Shown: positions 1-6,910, counted from the stretch's first letter. The stretch: DNA of 16,681 nt from Actinomycetota bacterium (GCA_005779345.1 SXJQ01000242.1:1-16681); one strand, 5' to 3'. Notes: generated by a model not told the origin, from the sequence alone. Program-made: numbers and translations.

Positions 1-4
1 CCGC

Positions 5-796
5 TCAACGACGGTCGGCCGGGGGGAGGGCCGTTGTGGGGAGGGCCGTTGCGGGGAGGTCGGGCTCGGGGGTTCGGGGCTGCGGGGGCTCGGGCCAGCC
101 GTGCAATCCGCACTCGGTCTTGCCGGTACCGGCCCAACGGCCGGCACGCGGGTCTTCGCCGTCGCGGACCGGGCGCGTGCACGGCCAGCAACCGATCGAC
201 GGGTAACCCTGGGACTTCAACGGGTGCCGGGGGAGATCCCGATCGGCGCTGTAGCCGGCCACGTCGAGGTCGGTCCAGGTGGCGAGCGGGTTGACCTTGA
301 CGATGCCGCGCCCGAGGTCGAGATGCGCCACCGGCGCGCTCGCCCGGCTCACCGCTTCTGCCCGGCGCAGCCCCGTGATCCAGCAGTCCTTGCCATCGAG
401 GGCGCGCGCGAGGGGCTCCACCTTGCGGACCGCGCAGCACTCGTTCTGGTCGATCTGCCAGAGATCGTCGGGTTCGACGAGCGGTCGCACGACGGTGAGG
501 TTCAGGTCGTAACGCTCCTTCACGCGTTCGACGTACCAGAGCGTCTCGGCGAAGTGGTACTGCGTGTCGAGGAACACGACCTCGATCTCGGGGACGGCCT
601 GCACGGCGATATCGATGAGCACGCAGTCCTGGAACGACGCCGCGACGACGACGCGCCCCTCGAACTGCTCGTACGCCCAGCGCACCGCGGCCGACGCGGG
701 CGCGCGCTCGAGCTCGGCGCTCACGCGCGCGAGTTCGGCGAGGTCGATCCCCGGGGCGACGCCCTTCGCGGGCGCCGCGAGGCTCAGGTCGCGCAT
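5..796 (-). CDS. cysH: CysH-type phosphoadenylyl/adenylyl-sulfate reductase, [4Fe-4S] type
   Basis: This 263-residue protein reduces activated sulfate (APS, possibly PAPS) to sulfite in the cytoplasm, using thioredoxin-like electron donors. The sequence shows the PP-loop fold start (AASFQDCVL, 52-60), the cysteine pair ECCAVRK (C120, C121), the second pair GCWPC (C203, C206) and the C-terminal catalytic motif KTECGLH (C229). The four paired cysteines are the [4Fe-4S] ligands of bacterial APS reductases; plain PAPS reductases lack them, so APS is the likelier substrate. After residue 235 comes a Pro/Ala-rich tail with the repeated unit TALP, encoded by a 15-base tandem repeat and probably dispensable. 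The ATG at 794-796 lies inside the end of the upstream sulfite reductase gene (13-base overlap), indicating translational coupling. The pairing matches the sirA-cysH arrangement known from mycobacteria. Confidence 0.93.
   Translation of the reverse strand: MRDLSLAAPAKGVAPGIDLAELARVSAELERAPASAAVRWAYEQFEGRVVVAASFQDCVLIDIAVQAVPEIEVVFLDTQYHFAETLWYVERVKERYDLNLTVVRPLVEPDDLWQIDQNECCAVRKVEPLARALDGKDCWITGLRRAEAVSRASAPVAHLDLGRGIVKVNPLATWTDLDVAGYSADRDLPRHPLKSQGYPSIGCWPCTRPVRDGEDPRAGRWAGTGKTECGLHGWPEPPQPRTPEPDLPATALPTTALPPADRR
23..59. repeat. 15-base tandem repeat in the 3' end of cysH
   Basis: The 14-mer GGGGAGGGCCGTTG occurs at 23-36 and 38-51, followed by a partial third copy (GGGGAGG) at 53-59. The period is 15 bases, or five codons, so the frame is kept. 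On the coding strand it encodes the repeated TALP stretch of the CysH tail. It looks like replication slippage in a tolerant C-terminal extension. Confidence 0.7.
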
Positions 797-2571
797 TCGC
801 TGTCACCCACCTGCTTCACGTACGGGCCGGTCTCGCCGAAGTCGACGTAGTAGTCGGGATCGGCCTCGGGTGTCGGGAACACGTCGAGGTCCGCGAGCCC
901 CTTGCCGACCTCGTCCGCGCCGCCCGCGCGTCCGAGCCAACCCGAGAACGTCTCGCCGGCGTCGCGTTCGTCGGCGAAACGCTGCACCACGCGGACGACC
1001 GCGTCCGCGGCGGTCTTTGCCGGCACCTTCGTGGCCTTGTCGCCGAACTCGATCTGGGTGTCGCCGAGGCGACCGCCGAGCAGCATCTGGTAACCGGGCG
1101 CGCTGCGGCCGTGTGCTCGCCGCTCGAAGCCGAAGAAGCCGATGTCGCTGATGTGGTGCTGGCCGCAACTGTTCGTGCAGCCCGAGATGTTGACCCGTAC
1201 CCCGCCGACCTCGGCGAGCCCGGCCTCGTCGAGCGCGGTCCCGATCGCGGATGCGAGTCCGCGGCTCTGGGTCACGGCGAGGTTGCACGTGTCGGCACCG
1301 GGGCACGCCACCACGTCGCGGGCGAGTTCGGCGCCCGGCTTGGCCATGTCGATCGCGGCGAGACGCTCGTGCAGCCCCCGCAGGTCGCCCTCGGCGAGAT
1401 CGCGGAACACCAGATTCTGGCGGTTCGTGATGCGCAGGTCGGCGCCGAGGTCGCGCTGGATGTCGGCGAGGGCGAGGAACTGCGACGTGGTGATGTCGCC
1501 GAGATCGCAGTAGGCGTACGCGCTCACGGTCCCGTTGGCGACCCCGCGAACGACGTTGGCCTCGGCCCAGCGAGCGAACGGGTCGGTCGCGAGCAGCTTG
1601 ACGGGGACGCCACCGGGGGCGTTCGTGACCGGTCCGACGCCCGCTCCCGCCGGCGCGTCGCCGTGCAGCACGACCTGGTCGGGGATGCCGCCGGGCCAAC
1701 CCCACGCGGCGCGCAGGAACTTGCGTTCCTTCACGATGCGCTCGCGCAATGCGTCGATCCCCATCGTGTCGACGAGCCACTTCATGCGGGCGCGCAGCTT
1801 GTTGTCGCGATTGCCGTAGTGGTCGAACGTTCGCAGGCACGCCTCGATCGTGGGGAGGAGGTCTTCGCGGCTCGTGAACTCCTCGAGCGCCTGCGCCGGG
1901 TGGGGGTTCGCGCCGAGGCCACCGGCAAGGAACACCCGGAATCCGGGCTCGGTCGTGCCGTCGTCGCGCGTGCGCGTCACGCCGACCACGCCGACATCGT
2001 TGAACATCGCCTGGCCGCAGTCGACCGCGCAGCCCGAGAAGTTGATCTTGAACTTGCGCGGGAGCCGCTGCGCGTACGGCGAGCGGAGGAAGAGCCGGGT
2101 CGCGGCCTCGGCCCAGGGAGTGATGTCGAGCACCTCGCTCGGGCACGCGCCGGCGAGGTGGCAGCCGACGACGTTGCGCACCGTGTCGCCGCAGGCTTCG
2201 CGGCTGGTGAGGCCGACCGAGGCGAGCAGGCGGAGGACCTCGGTGCTGCGCTCGAGATCGACGAAGTGGAACTGCACGTTCTGGCGGGTGGTCAGGTGGC
2301 CCCAGCCGCGGGAGTGGTGCTCGGAGATGTGGGCGAGCACCTCGAGTTGTTCGGGGGTGACGCGCCCGTAGGGGATCTTGACCCGCACCATCTGGTTGTG
2401 GCCGCCCTGGCGTTGTCCGTAGACCCCGTTGTTCAGGCGGAAGACACGGAACGTGTCCTCGTCGAGGTCGCCGCGCAGGTATTCGGCGACGGTCTGCTCG
2501 TAGCGGTCGAGTTCGCCCGCGATGTCGGGGTCGAGGGTGCGTGTCTCGAGCTCACGAACGTCGATCGCCAT
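784..2571 (-). CDS. sir: Ferredoxin-type sulfite (or nitrite) reductase, siroheme/[4Fe-4S] protein
   Basis: This 595-residue enzyme would carry out the six-electron reduction of sulfite to sulfide, using ferredoxin. It shows the two tandem NIR_SIR halves of the family. The C-terminal half holds the cofactor cysteines C423-x5-C429 (ACPGADTC) and C465-x3-C469 (GCTNSCGQ), which bind the [4Fe-4S] cluster and bridge to siroheme. The N-terminal half has the motifs GVYGQRQ (49-55), TTRQNVQFHF (94-103) and ACGDTVRNVVGC (126-137), plus an unexpected second cysteine set C137/C143/C181/C185. The ATG at 2569-2571 is chosen because the protein then begins like the family and a GGAAGG-like site lies about 10 bases upstream; further upstream extension is low-complexity Arg/Pro sequence. 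Sulfite is preferred over nitrite as substrate because cysH follows with an overlap, as in the mycobacterial SirA locus. Nitrite cannot be excluded from sequence alone. Confidence 0.9.
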   Translation of the reverse strand: MAIDVRELETRTLDPDIAGELDRYEQTVAEYLRGDLDEDTFRVFRLNNGVYGQRQGGHNQMVRVKIPYGRVTPEQLEVLAHISEHHSRGWGHLTTRQNVQFHFVDLERSTEVLRLLASVGLTSREACGDTVRNVVGCHLAGACPSEVLDITPWAEAATRLFLRSPYAQRLPRKFKINFSGCAVDCGQAMFNDVGVVGVTRTRDDGTTEPGFRVFLAGGLGANPHPAQALEEFTSREDLLPTIEACLRTFDHYGNRDNKLRARMKWLVDTMGIDALRERIVKERKFLRAAWGWPGGIPDQVVLHGDAPAGAGVGPVTNAPGGVPVKLLATDPFARWAEANVVRGVANGTVSAYAYCDLGDITTSQFLALADIQRDLGADLRITNRQNLVFRDLAEGDLRGLHERLAAIDMAKPGAELARDVVACPGADTCNLAVTQSRGLASAIGTALDEAGLAEVGGVRVNISGCTNSCGQHHISDIGFFGFERRAHGRSAPGYQMLLGGRLGDTQIEFGDKATKVPAKTAADAVVRVVQRFADERDAGETFSGWLGRAGGADEVGKGLADLDVFPTPEADPDYYVDFGETGPYVKQVGDSECAT

Positions 2572-2589
2572 GATGGAGCCTTCCGGTCG

Positions 2590-2632
2590 GGCGTTTCGGG
2601 GCCAGGCGTTTCGGGCCTGGCGCTTCGGGCCC
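2590..2632 (-). promoter_or_regulatory. Repeat- and hairpin-rich leader of the sulfite reductase operon
   Basis: Between the likely promoter and the reductase ATG lie three near-identical 11-mers, GGCGTTTCGGG at 2590-2600 and 2605-2615 and GGCGCTTCGGG at 2619-2629 (plus-strand spelling). One copy is part of a 6-bp stem, CCAGGC at 2602-2607 pairing with GCCTGG at 2615-2620 around a 7-base loop. An alternative pairing uses GGGCC near 2613-2617 with GGCCC at 2628-2632, so the two structures exclude each other. This may act as a regulatory leader. It resembles no riboswitch class I recognise, and no cysteine-rich leader peptide is visible. Confidence 0.35.
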
Positions 2633-2697
2633 GGGGGGCGCCGAAGTACGGGTGCACGGTGACGGTACCGAGCCGGGCTCGAAAATACCAGCTTTGA

Positions 2698-2717
2698 GGT
2701 CGGAAATTTTTCCGACC
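2698..2717. promoter_or_regulatory. Perfect inverted repeat, candidate operator of the sulfur operon
   Basis: The arms GGTCGGAAA and TTTCCGACC are perfect 9-bp inverted repeats separated by TT, in an A/T-rich patch that stands out from its GC-rich surroundings. On the minus strand a -10-like TATTTT lies at 2687-2682, and the -35 position 17 bases further up falls inside the palindrome. A dimeric regulator bound here would cover the -35 region of the sir-cysH promoter. A terminator is less likely because the site lies between divergent genes, upstream of both. The regulator is not identifiable from this window. Confidence 0.5.
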
Positions 2718-2770
2718 TTCCCGGTCGCCTTTTGCCGGAGTCGCCCTGGGTGGTCGAACCCGGCGAAATG

Positions 2771-2795
2771 CCTCTAGGGTCCGCCCCTCTAGGGT
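2771..2795 (+). promoter_or_regulatory. Duplicated -10-like box upstream of the MBOAT gene
   Basis: The 10-mer CCTCTAGGGT occurs at 2771-2780 and again at 2786-2795, a 15-base period. Each copy contains TAGGGT, which fits the actinobacterial -10 pattern TANNNT. Use of the second box would start the transcript near 2802, leaving a leader of about 24 bases that includes the GGGGGA site at 2815-2820. No convincing -35 element accompanies either copy, so two overlapping promoters or a repeated protein site are both possible. Confidence 0.35.
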
Positions 2796-2825
2796 GGGGC
2801 GTCACGCAGGCCTCGGGGGACGCTC

Positions 2826-4250
2826 GTGATCTTCAACTCGTTCGAGTTCGCGGTGTTCTTCGCCGCGGTGTTCCCCGTCTACTGGCTCCTGCGGCTCCGG
2901 GCCCAGAACCTGTTCCTCATTGCCGCGAGCTACCTCTTCTACGGGTGGTGGGACTGGCGGTTCTTGTTCCTGCTCGCGGGCACGACGCTCATCGACTTCT
3001 GGGCCGTGCGCCGCATCGGTGCGGCCGGCGACGACGAGCGGCGCCGCCGCGGCTGGATGATCTTTTCGGTCGCGATCAACCTCGCCGTCCTCGGCTTCTT
3101 CAAGTACTTCGACTTCTTCGTCGAGTCCGGCGCCTCGACGCTCTCCAAGCTGGGCGTCGACTGGTCGGAGCCCGCGCTGCGGTTCGCGCTCCCGGTCGGG
3201 ATCAGCTTCTACGTGTTCCACGAGATCAGCTACGCGGTCGACGTGTACCGGCGACGCGTCGAACCGGAGACGGATCTTGTCGTCTACGCGCTGTACATCG
3301 CGTTCTTTCCCCAGCTCGTTGCCGGCCCGATCACGCGCGCCGGGCACATGCTCCCGCAGTTCCGACGGGCTCGGACCTTTCCCGACGCCGACGAGCGGTA
3401 CAGCGCGTTCGTGCTCGTGCTGTCGGGTCTGTTCAAGAAGGTGGTACTCGCCGACGGTCTCGCCGGCGCGGTCAACGAGATCTTCGGATCGCCCGACGAT
3501 CGCGGACTCCTCCCGCTGCTCGTCGCGATGTTCGCGTTCTCGGTGCAGATCTACGGTGACTTCGCGGGGTACACCGACATCGCGCGCGGTCTCGCACGGT
3601 TGCTCGGGATCGAGATCGCCCGCAACTTCGAACAGCCGTACCTCGCGCGCAACATCACCGAGTTCTGGCGTCACTGGCACATCTCGCTGTCGAGCTGGCT
3701 GCACGACTATCTCTACGTCCCGCTCGGCGGCAACCGCAGCGGGCGGTGGGCGACGTACCGCAACCTCATGATCGTGATGCTGCTCGGGGGTCTCTGGCAC
3801 GGAGCGTCGTGGCACTTCGTCGTCTGGGGCGGGCTCCACGGGGCCGCGCTCGCGTTGCACCGTGCGTTCGGTCGCGACGTCGACCGCGGCCGCGCCGCGC
3901 TGCCATCGTGGCGCGACGTTCCCGCCATCGCCGCGAACTTCGTGTTCGTCTCGGTGTTGTGGGTGTTCTTCCGCGCCGACTCGTTCTCCGACGCCCTCGA
4001 CTTCTTCGGCGGCATGACCGCCGGTCTCACCGGCCCGGCCGCGGGCGCGTGGAAGCCGGTCGCGGTGACCCTCGCCGTCTTCGTCCCGATCATGCTCGCG
4101 ATGGACCTGCTCGACCGCGGCCGCGTCCAGCTCGCGCCGCTGCGGCGAATCCCCGCGCTCGTCCAGGGTGTGTTGGCCGGCGCCGCCGTCGTCGCGCTGA
4201 TCGTCTATTCCGGCGGCGCCCCCGAACCGTTCATCTACTTCCAGTTCTGA
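2826..4250 (+). CDS. MBOAT-family membrane-bound O-acyltransferase (AlgI/DltB-like)
   Basis: This 474-residue polytopic membrane protein belongs to the MBOAT family, which transfers acyl (often acetyl) groups across the membrane onto polysaccharides or other extracytoplasmic acceptors. About ten hydrophobic segments are visible, starting at residues 5-22. The family signatures are FPQLVAGPITR (161-171), NITEFWRHWHISLSSWLHDY (276-295) and GGLWHGASWHFVVWGGLHG (321-339). H325 in WHGASWH corresponds to the invariant catalytic histidine, and H285 is a second conserved one. Length is typical of AlgI. The GTG start is supported by GGGGGA five bases upstream. The following glycosyltransferase starts on the stop codon, suggesting joint work on a glycan. 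No SGNH/AlgJ-type partner is in the window, so the acceptor and acyl group are unknown. Confidence 0.92.
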   Translation: MIFNSFEFAVFFAAVFPVYWLLRLRAQNLFLIAASYLFYGWWDWRFLFLLAGTTLIDFWAVRRIGAAGDDERRRRGWMIFSVAINLAVLGFFKYFDFFVESGASTLSKLGVDWSEPALRFALPVGISFYVFHEISYAVDVYRRRVEPETDLVVYALYIAFFPQLVAGPITRAGHMLPQFRRARTFPDADERYSAFVLVLSGLFKKVVLADGLAGAVNEIFGSPDDRGLLPLLVAMFAFSVQIYGDFAGYTDIARGLARLLGIEIARNFEQPYLARNITEFWRHWHISLSSWLHDYLYVPLGGNRSGRWATYRNLMIVMLLGGLWHGASWHFVVWGGLHGAALALHRAFGRDVDRGRAALPSWRDVPAIAANFVFVSVLWVFFRADSFSDALDFFGGMTAGLTGPAAGAWKPVAVTLAVFVPIMLAMDLLDRGRVQLAPLRRIPALVQGVLAGAAVVALIVYSGGAPEPFIYFQF

Positions 4251-5125
4251 TGCTGCACATCGTCACCGTCCACTGGAACGACGATCGCTGGATCGCCCCG
4301 CAGCTTCGGGCGCTCGCACGGTTCGCGCCGGGGGCGCGGGTCTGGGCCGCGCTCAACGGCATCGATCTCGCCCGGCACCCGGGCTTCCACTTCGCGGCCG
4401 ATCTCGAGGGCTCGCATCCCGAAAAGCTCAACGAACTCGCGCGTCGGGTCGTCGCGGAGGCCGACGAATCCGACCTCTTGTTGTTCCTCGACGGCGACGC
4501 GCTCCCGATCGCGCCGGTCGTGGCGACGATCCTCGGCGGCCACCGACTCGCCGCCGTGCGACGTGACGAGAACCTCGGGCAACGCCAGCCGCACCCGTGC
4601 TTCTGCCTGACCACCGTCGGGCTGTGGGCCGAGATCGATGGCGACTGGCGGCGCGGCGCGACCTGGATCGCCGCGAACGGCGAAGCCGTGACCGACACCG
4701 GCGGCAACCTGATGGCGAATCTCGCGGCGCGCGGCATCGAGTGGCGGCCGCTCCTGCGGACGAACCGGTTCGATCTCGACCCGCTGTGGTTCGGCGTCTA
4801 CGGCGACGTCTGTTACCACCACGGCGCCGGGTTCCGACCGCCGCTGTCGATGCTCGCGGGGCTCGATGCCAAGCGCGCGGTGCGCGACGCCGCGGCCCGC
4901 TCACGGATCCCGGCGCGCGTCCCGATCCTCGGTCGGCTCGAGCGCGCAATCCGGTACCGACGCGCGCGCCGGCGCCAGGCCGAGCAGGTCGCCGAGTACG
5001 TCGACGACAGCCAGGCGCTCTCCGACGAGGTGTTCGGCTGGATCCGCGACGATCCGGATTTCTACCGCCGCTTCACCGAACCCGGCGACGCCCCGACCGC
5101 GAACCGTCAGGTCGGGAACTCGTAG
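4250..5125 (+). CDS. GT-A-like glycosyltransferase
   Basis: This predicted cytoplasmic protein of 291 residues has no signal peptide. It begins MLHIVTVHWNDDRW, a typical first strand of a GT-A nucleotide-sugar fold. LLLFLDGDALPI (76-87) contains the DxD-type motif DGD (81-83) that binds metal and nucleotide sugar in such enzymes. PHPCFCL (114-120) and TDTGGNL (148-154) look like acceptor-site motifs. The C-terminal 80 residues are Arg-rich and helical. The ATG overlaps the MBOAT stop by one base (TGATG) with no ribosome-binding site of its own, so translation is probably coupled. Sugar and acceptor cannot be told from sequence; the neighbour suggests an O-acylated surface glycan. The 3' end overlaps the convergent gene by 19 bases. 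Confidence 0.75.
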   Translation: MLHIVTVHWNDDRWIAPQLRALARFAPGARVWAALNGIDLARHPGFHFAADLEGSHPEKLNELARRVVAEADESDLLLFLDGDALPIAPVVATILGGHRLAAVRRDENLGQRQPHPCFCLTTVGLWAEIDGDWRRGATWIAANGEAVTDTGGNLMANLAARGIEWRPLLRTNRFDLDPLWFGVYGDVCYHHGAGFRPPLSMLAGLDAKRAVRDAAARSRIPARVPILGRLERAIRYRRARRRQAEQVAEYVDDSQALSDEVFGWIRDDPDFYRRFTEPGDAPTANRQVGNS

Positions 5126-5850
5126 GGTTTGTCGGGTGCTTCGATCCGATCGAGTTCGTCCGCGCGGAACACCGGAGCGGCGAACGACTCGGTATCGGCC
5201 GCCGTCGCTGCGCGATCGAGCGTCCCGCTCACGGTCACCCAGGTGTCCTCCGGTGGGATCGCCGCGTCGGTACGCACGACGACCGCGGTCGGTAGCGCAT
5301 CGCCCGCGCAACACGACACCAAGAACCGCACGAGACGGAACTCATGTGGATGGTCGGACTTCACGACGAACCCGGTGAGCCGCACGGGTTGGACGGCGAG
5401 CGTCGCCGCGGTCTCGTCGTCTTCGGCCCCGACGACGAAGTCGACCACGCGAACGTCGGGAACCTGCCCGCCGAACGACGCGGCCGTCAGGTATGCGTCG
5501 AGGTCGAAATCGATTTCGGGGAGGTCGCGGAGGGTCGAACCGCGCCCAGCCGCAAATGCTCCCAACGCCGGCGGTCCGATCGTGACCGCGACGCAGACCG
5601 GCAGCGCGAGGAACCACCCGATCCGGCTGACCGGGTGTTCATGGGCGCCGGTCGGTGGTCGGCGCCGCATCCGTCGCGCGAGTTCGGGGACGAGGACGAC
5701 GAGGGCGATGGTCGCGAGACCGATGCCCGCGAGCACGACCCACGGCCGCATGGACGGTCGCAGGTACCGGTACAGGCCGTTCGTGAGACCGGTCTGGAGC
5801 GCGAAGGCACCGACCAAGCCGCACAACAACCCGCGGTCGGTCCGCGTCAC
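5107..5850 (-). CDS. TIGR03943/DUF1980 (YcgQ-like) membrane protein, partner of the upstream permease
   Basis: This 247-residue protein has two or three N-terminal membrane segments (about 8-25, 36-56, 78-98) and a soluble C-terminal domain. The signature FLVSCCAGDALP with adjacent cysteines C180 and C181 is diagnostic of TIGR03943/DUF1980 proteins. These are regularly encoded beside YraQ/DUF318 permeases, as in Bacillus subtilis ycgR-ycgQ. From memory, published neighbourhood analyses link the pair to metal, especially zinc, homeostasis, but transport has not been settled to my knowledge. The GTG at 5848-5850 is chosen because it overlaps the permease stop by four bases (GTGA) and places the first hydrophobic segment at the N-terminus. 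Extending further upstream would simply read an off-frame of the permease gene. Confidence 0.85.
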   Translation of the reverse strand: MTRTDRGLLCGLVGAFALQTGLTNGLYRYLRPSMRPWVVLAGIGLATIALVVLVPELARRMRRRPPTGAHEHPVSRIGWFLALPVCVAVTIGPPALGAFAAGRGSTLRDLPEIDFDLDAYLTAASFGGQVPDVRVVDFVVGAEDDETAATLAVQPVRLTGFVVKSDHPHEFRLVRFLVSCCAGDALPTAVVVRTDAAIPPEDTWVTVSGTLDRAATAADTESFAAPVFRADELDRIEAPDKPYEFPT

Positions 5851-6875
5851 AGGACCACGATCCCGACGACCGACGCGACGCCCACGGCCGTCGCGAACGT
5901 GAGCGGAGCGAAACGCGACGCGAATCTGCGGCCGAAGGCCCCGGTCTGGAGCGCGATCAGCTTGAGGTCGACCATCGGGCCCACGACCATGAACACGAGC
6001 CGCGAGGTCATGGAGAACTGCGAAAGGCCCGCGGCCACGAACGCGTCGGCCTCGCTGCACACCGACAGCACGACCGCGAGGACGGCCATCACGAAGACGG
6101 CGGTCATGCCGTGACCGGCGACCGAGTCGAGCGCGTTGCGAGGGACGACCGTCTGCAGTGTCGCGACGAGTGCGGCGCCGAGCGCCAGGAATCCTCCGGC
6201 CTGCAACATGTCGGTGACCGCTGTGTCGACGAACGTGTGCCACCGGCGCTCGTGCACGTGGTCGGCGAGCCGCCGCTCGAGCCAGGCGGGATCGGCGAAT
6301 CGACCCCGGACGGATCCGACGATCATGGCCGTCAGCAGCGACGCGCCGAAGCGTGCGAAGACCATCTCGGGTCGACCCGGGAACGCGACCGAGGTGGCGA
6401 CCATCACGACGGGGTTGATCGCGGGCGCCGACAGGAGGAACGTGAGGGCCGCGGCCGGTGCCAGCCCTCGGTTCACGAGACGACCGGCGATCGGGATCGA
6501 GCTGCATTCGCAACCCGGCAACAATGCGCCGGCGAAACCTGCGGCAGGAACGGCGAGCAGGGGTCGACGCGGTGCGAGGCGCACGAAGAGGTCGCTCGGC
6601 ACGAGCGCCGCGATGAGGGCCGAGACCGTCACGCCGAGGACGAGGAACGGCAGCGCTTGGAGACACAACGACAGGAAGACCGTCGCCCAGTTCTGCACCG
6701 CGGGATCCGCGAACAAGAACCGGAAGGACTTCCGATACACGACGACCCAGATGACGTACGCCCAGACCGCCGTGGCCGCGCGCGTTCGGTTCGACACGCG
6801 TTTGCGTACGACATCGCCCTCAGCGGTGCATGGGACGGCGATCGCACGTTCGGGCGACACAGGGTTGATCGACAT
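5847..6875 (-). CDS. YraQ/DUF318-family permease
   Basis: This is a polytopic membrane protein of 342 residues. The family hallmark is LLPGCECSSIPIAGRLVNRG (118-137) followed by FLLSAPAINPVV (146-157); C122 and C124 form the conserved CxC. A second half-repeat carries SVCSEADAFVAAGLS (271-285), consistent with an internal duplication of the fold. Members are predicted to move a small substrate or metal, and ArsP-type relatives export organoarsenicals. No arsenic genes lie nearby, while the DUF1980 partner argues for the YcgR-type function. The ATG at 6873-6875 has no well-spaced Shine-Dalgarno site, but TACAGT lies eight bases upstream, so a leaderless or nearly leaderless transcript fits. 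Translation further upstream reads an off-frame of the neighbouring secreted-protein gene. Confidence 0.87.
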   Translation of the reverse strand: MSINPVSPERAIAVPCTAEGDVVRKRVSNRTRAATAVWAYVIWVVVYRKSFRFLFADPAVQNWATVFLSLCLQALPFLVLGVTVSALIAALVPSDLFVRLAPRRPLLAVPAAGFAGALLPGCECSSIPIAGRLVNRGLAPAAALTFLLSAPAINPVVMVATSVAFPGRPEMVFARFGASLLTAMIVGSVRGRFADPAWLERRLADHVHERRWHTFVDTAVTDMLQAGGFLALGAALVATLQTVVPRNALDSVAGHGMTAVFVMAVLAVVLSVCSEADAFVAAGLSQFSMTSRLVFMVVGPMVDLKLIALQTGAFGRRFASRFAPLTFATAVGVASVVGIVVL

Positions 6876-6883
6876 TTCCCCGA

Positions 6884-6889
6884 ACTGTA
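6884..6889 (-). promoter_or_regulatory. -10 box for the permease/DUF1980 operon
   Basis: TACAGT (minus strand) fits TANNNT and ends eight bases before the permease ATG, so the transcript would begin at or a few bases before the start codon. It sits in the 35-base gap after the FG-GAP gene, which suggests the permease pair has its own promoter. A weak CTGACC lies 19 bases upstream as a possible -35. Confidence 0.35.
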
Positions 6890-6910
6890 GGTCGATGCCC
6901 CCGGTGCGGG

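Noticed and set aside
1111..2697. 528-codon open frame on the plus strand
   Set aside because: It lies antisense to the clearly recognisable sulfite reductase, is rich in Ala/Arg/Val/Glu, and has no family motif.
2572..2805. N-terminal extension of the sulfite reductase by 78 codons
   Set aside because: The extension is low-complexity Arg/Pro sequence that would cover the palindrome and leader repeats. The ATG at 2571 gives the family-typical start and has a ribosome-binding site.
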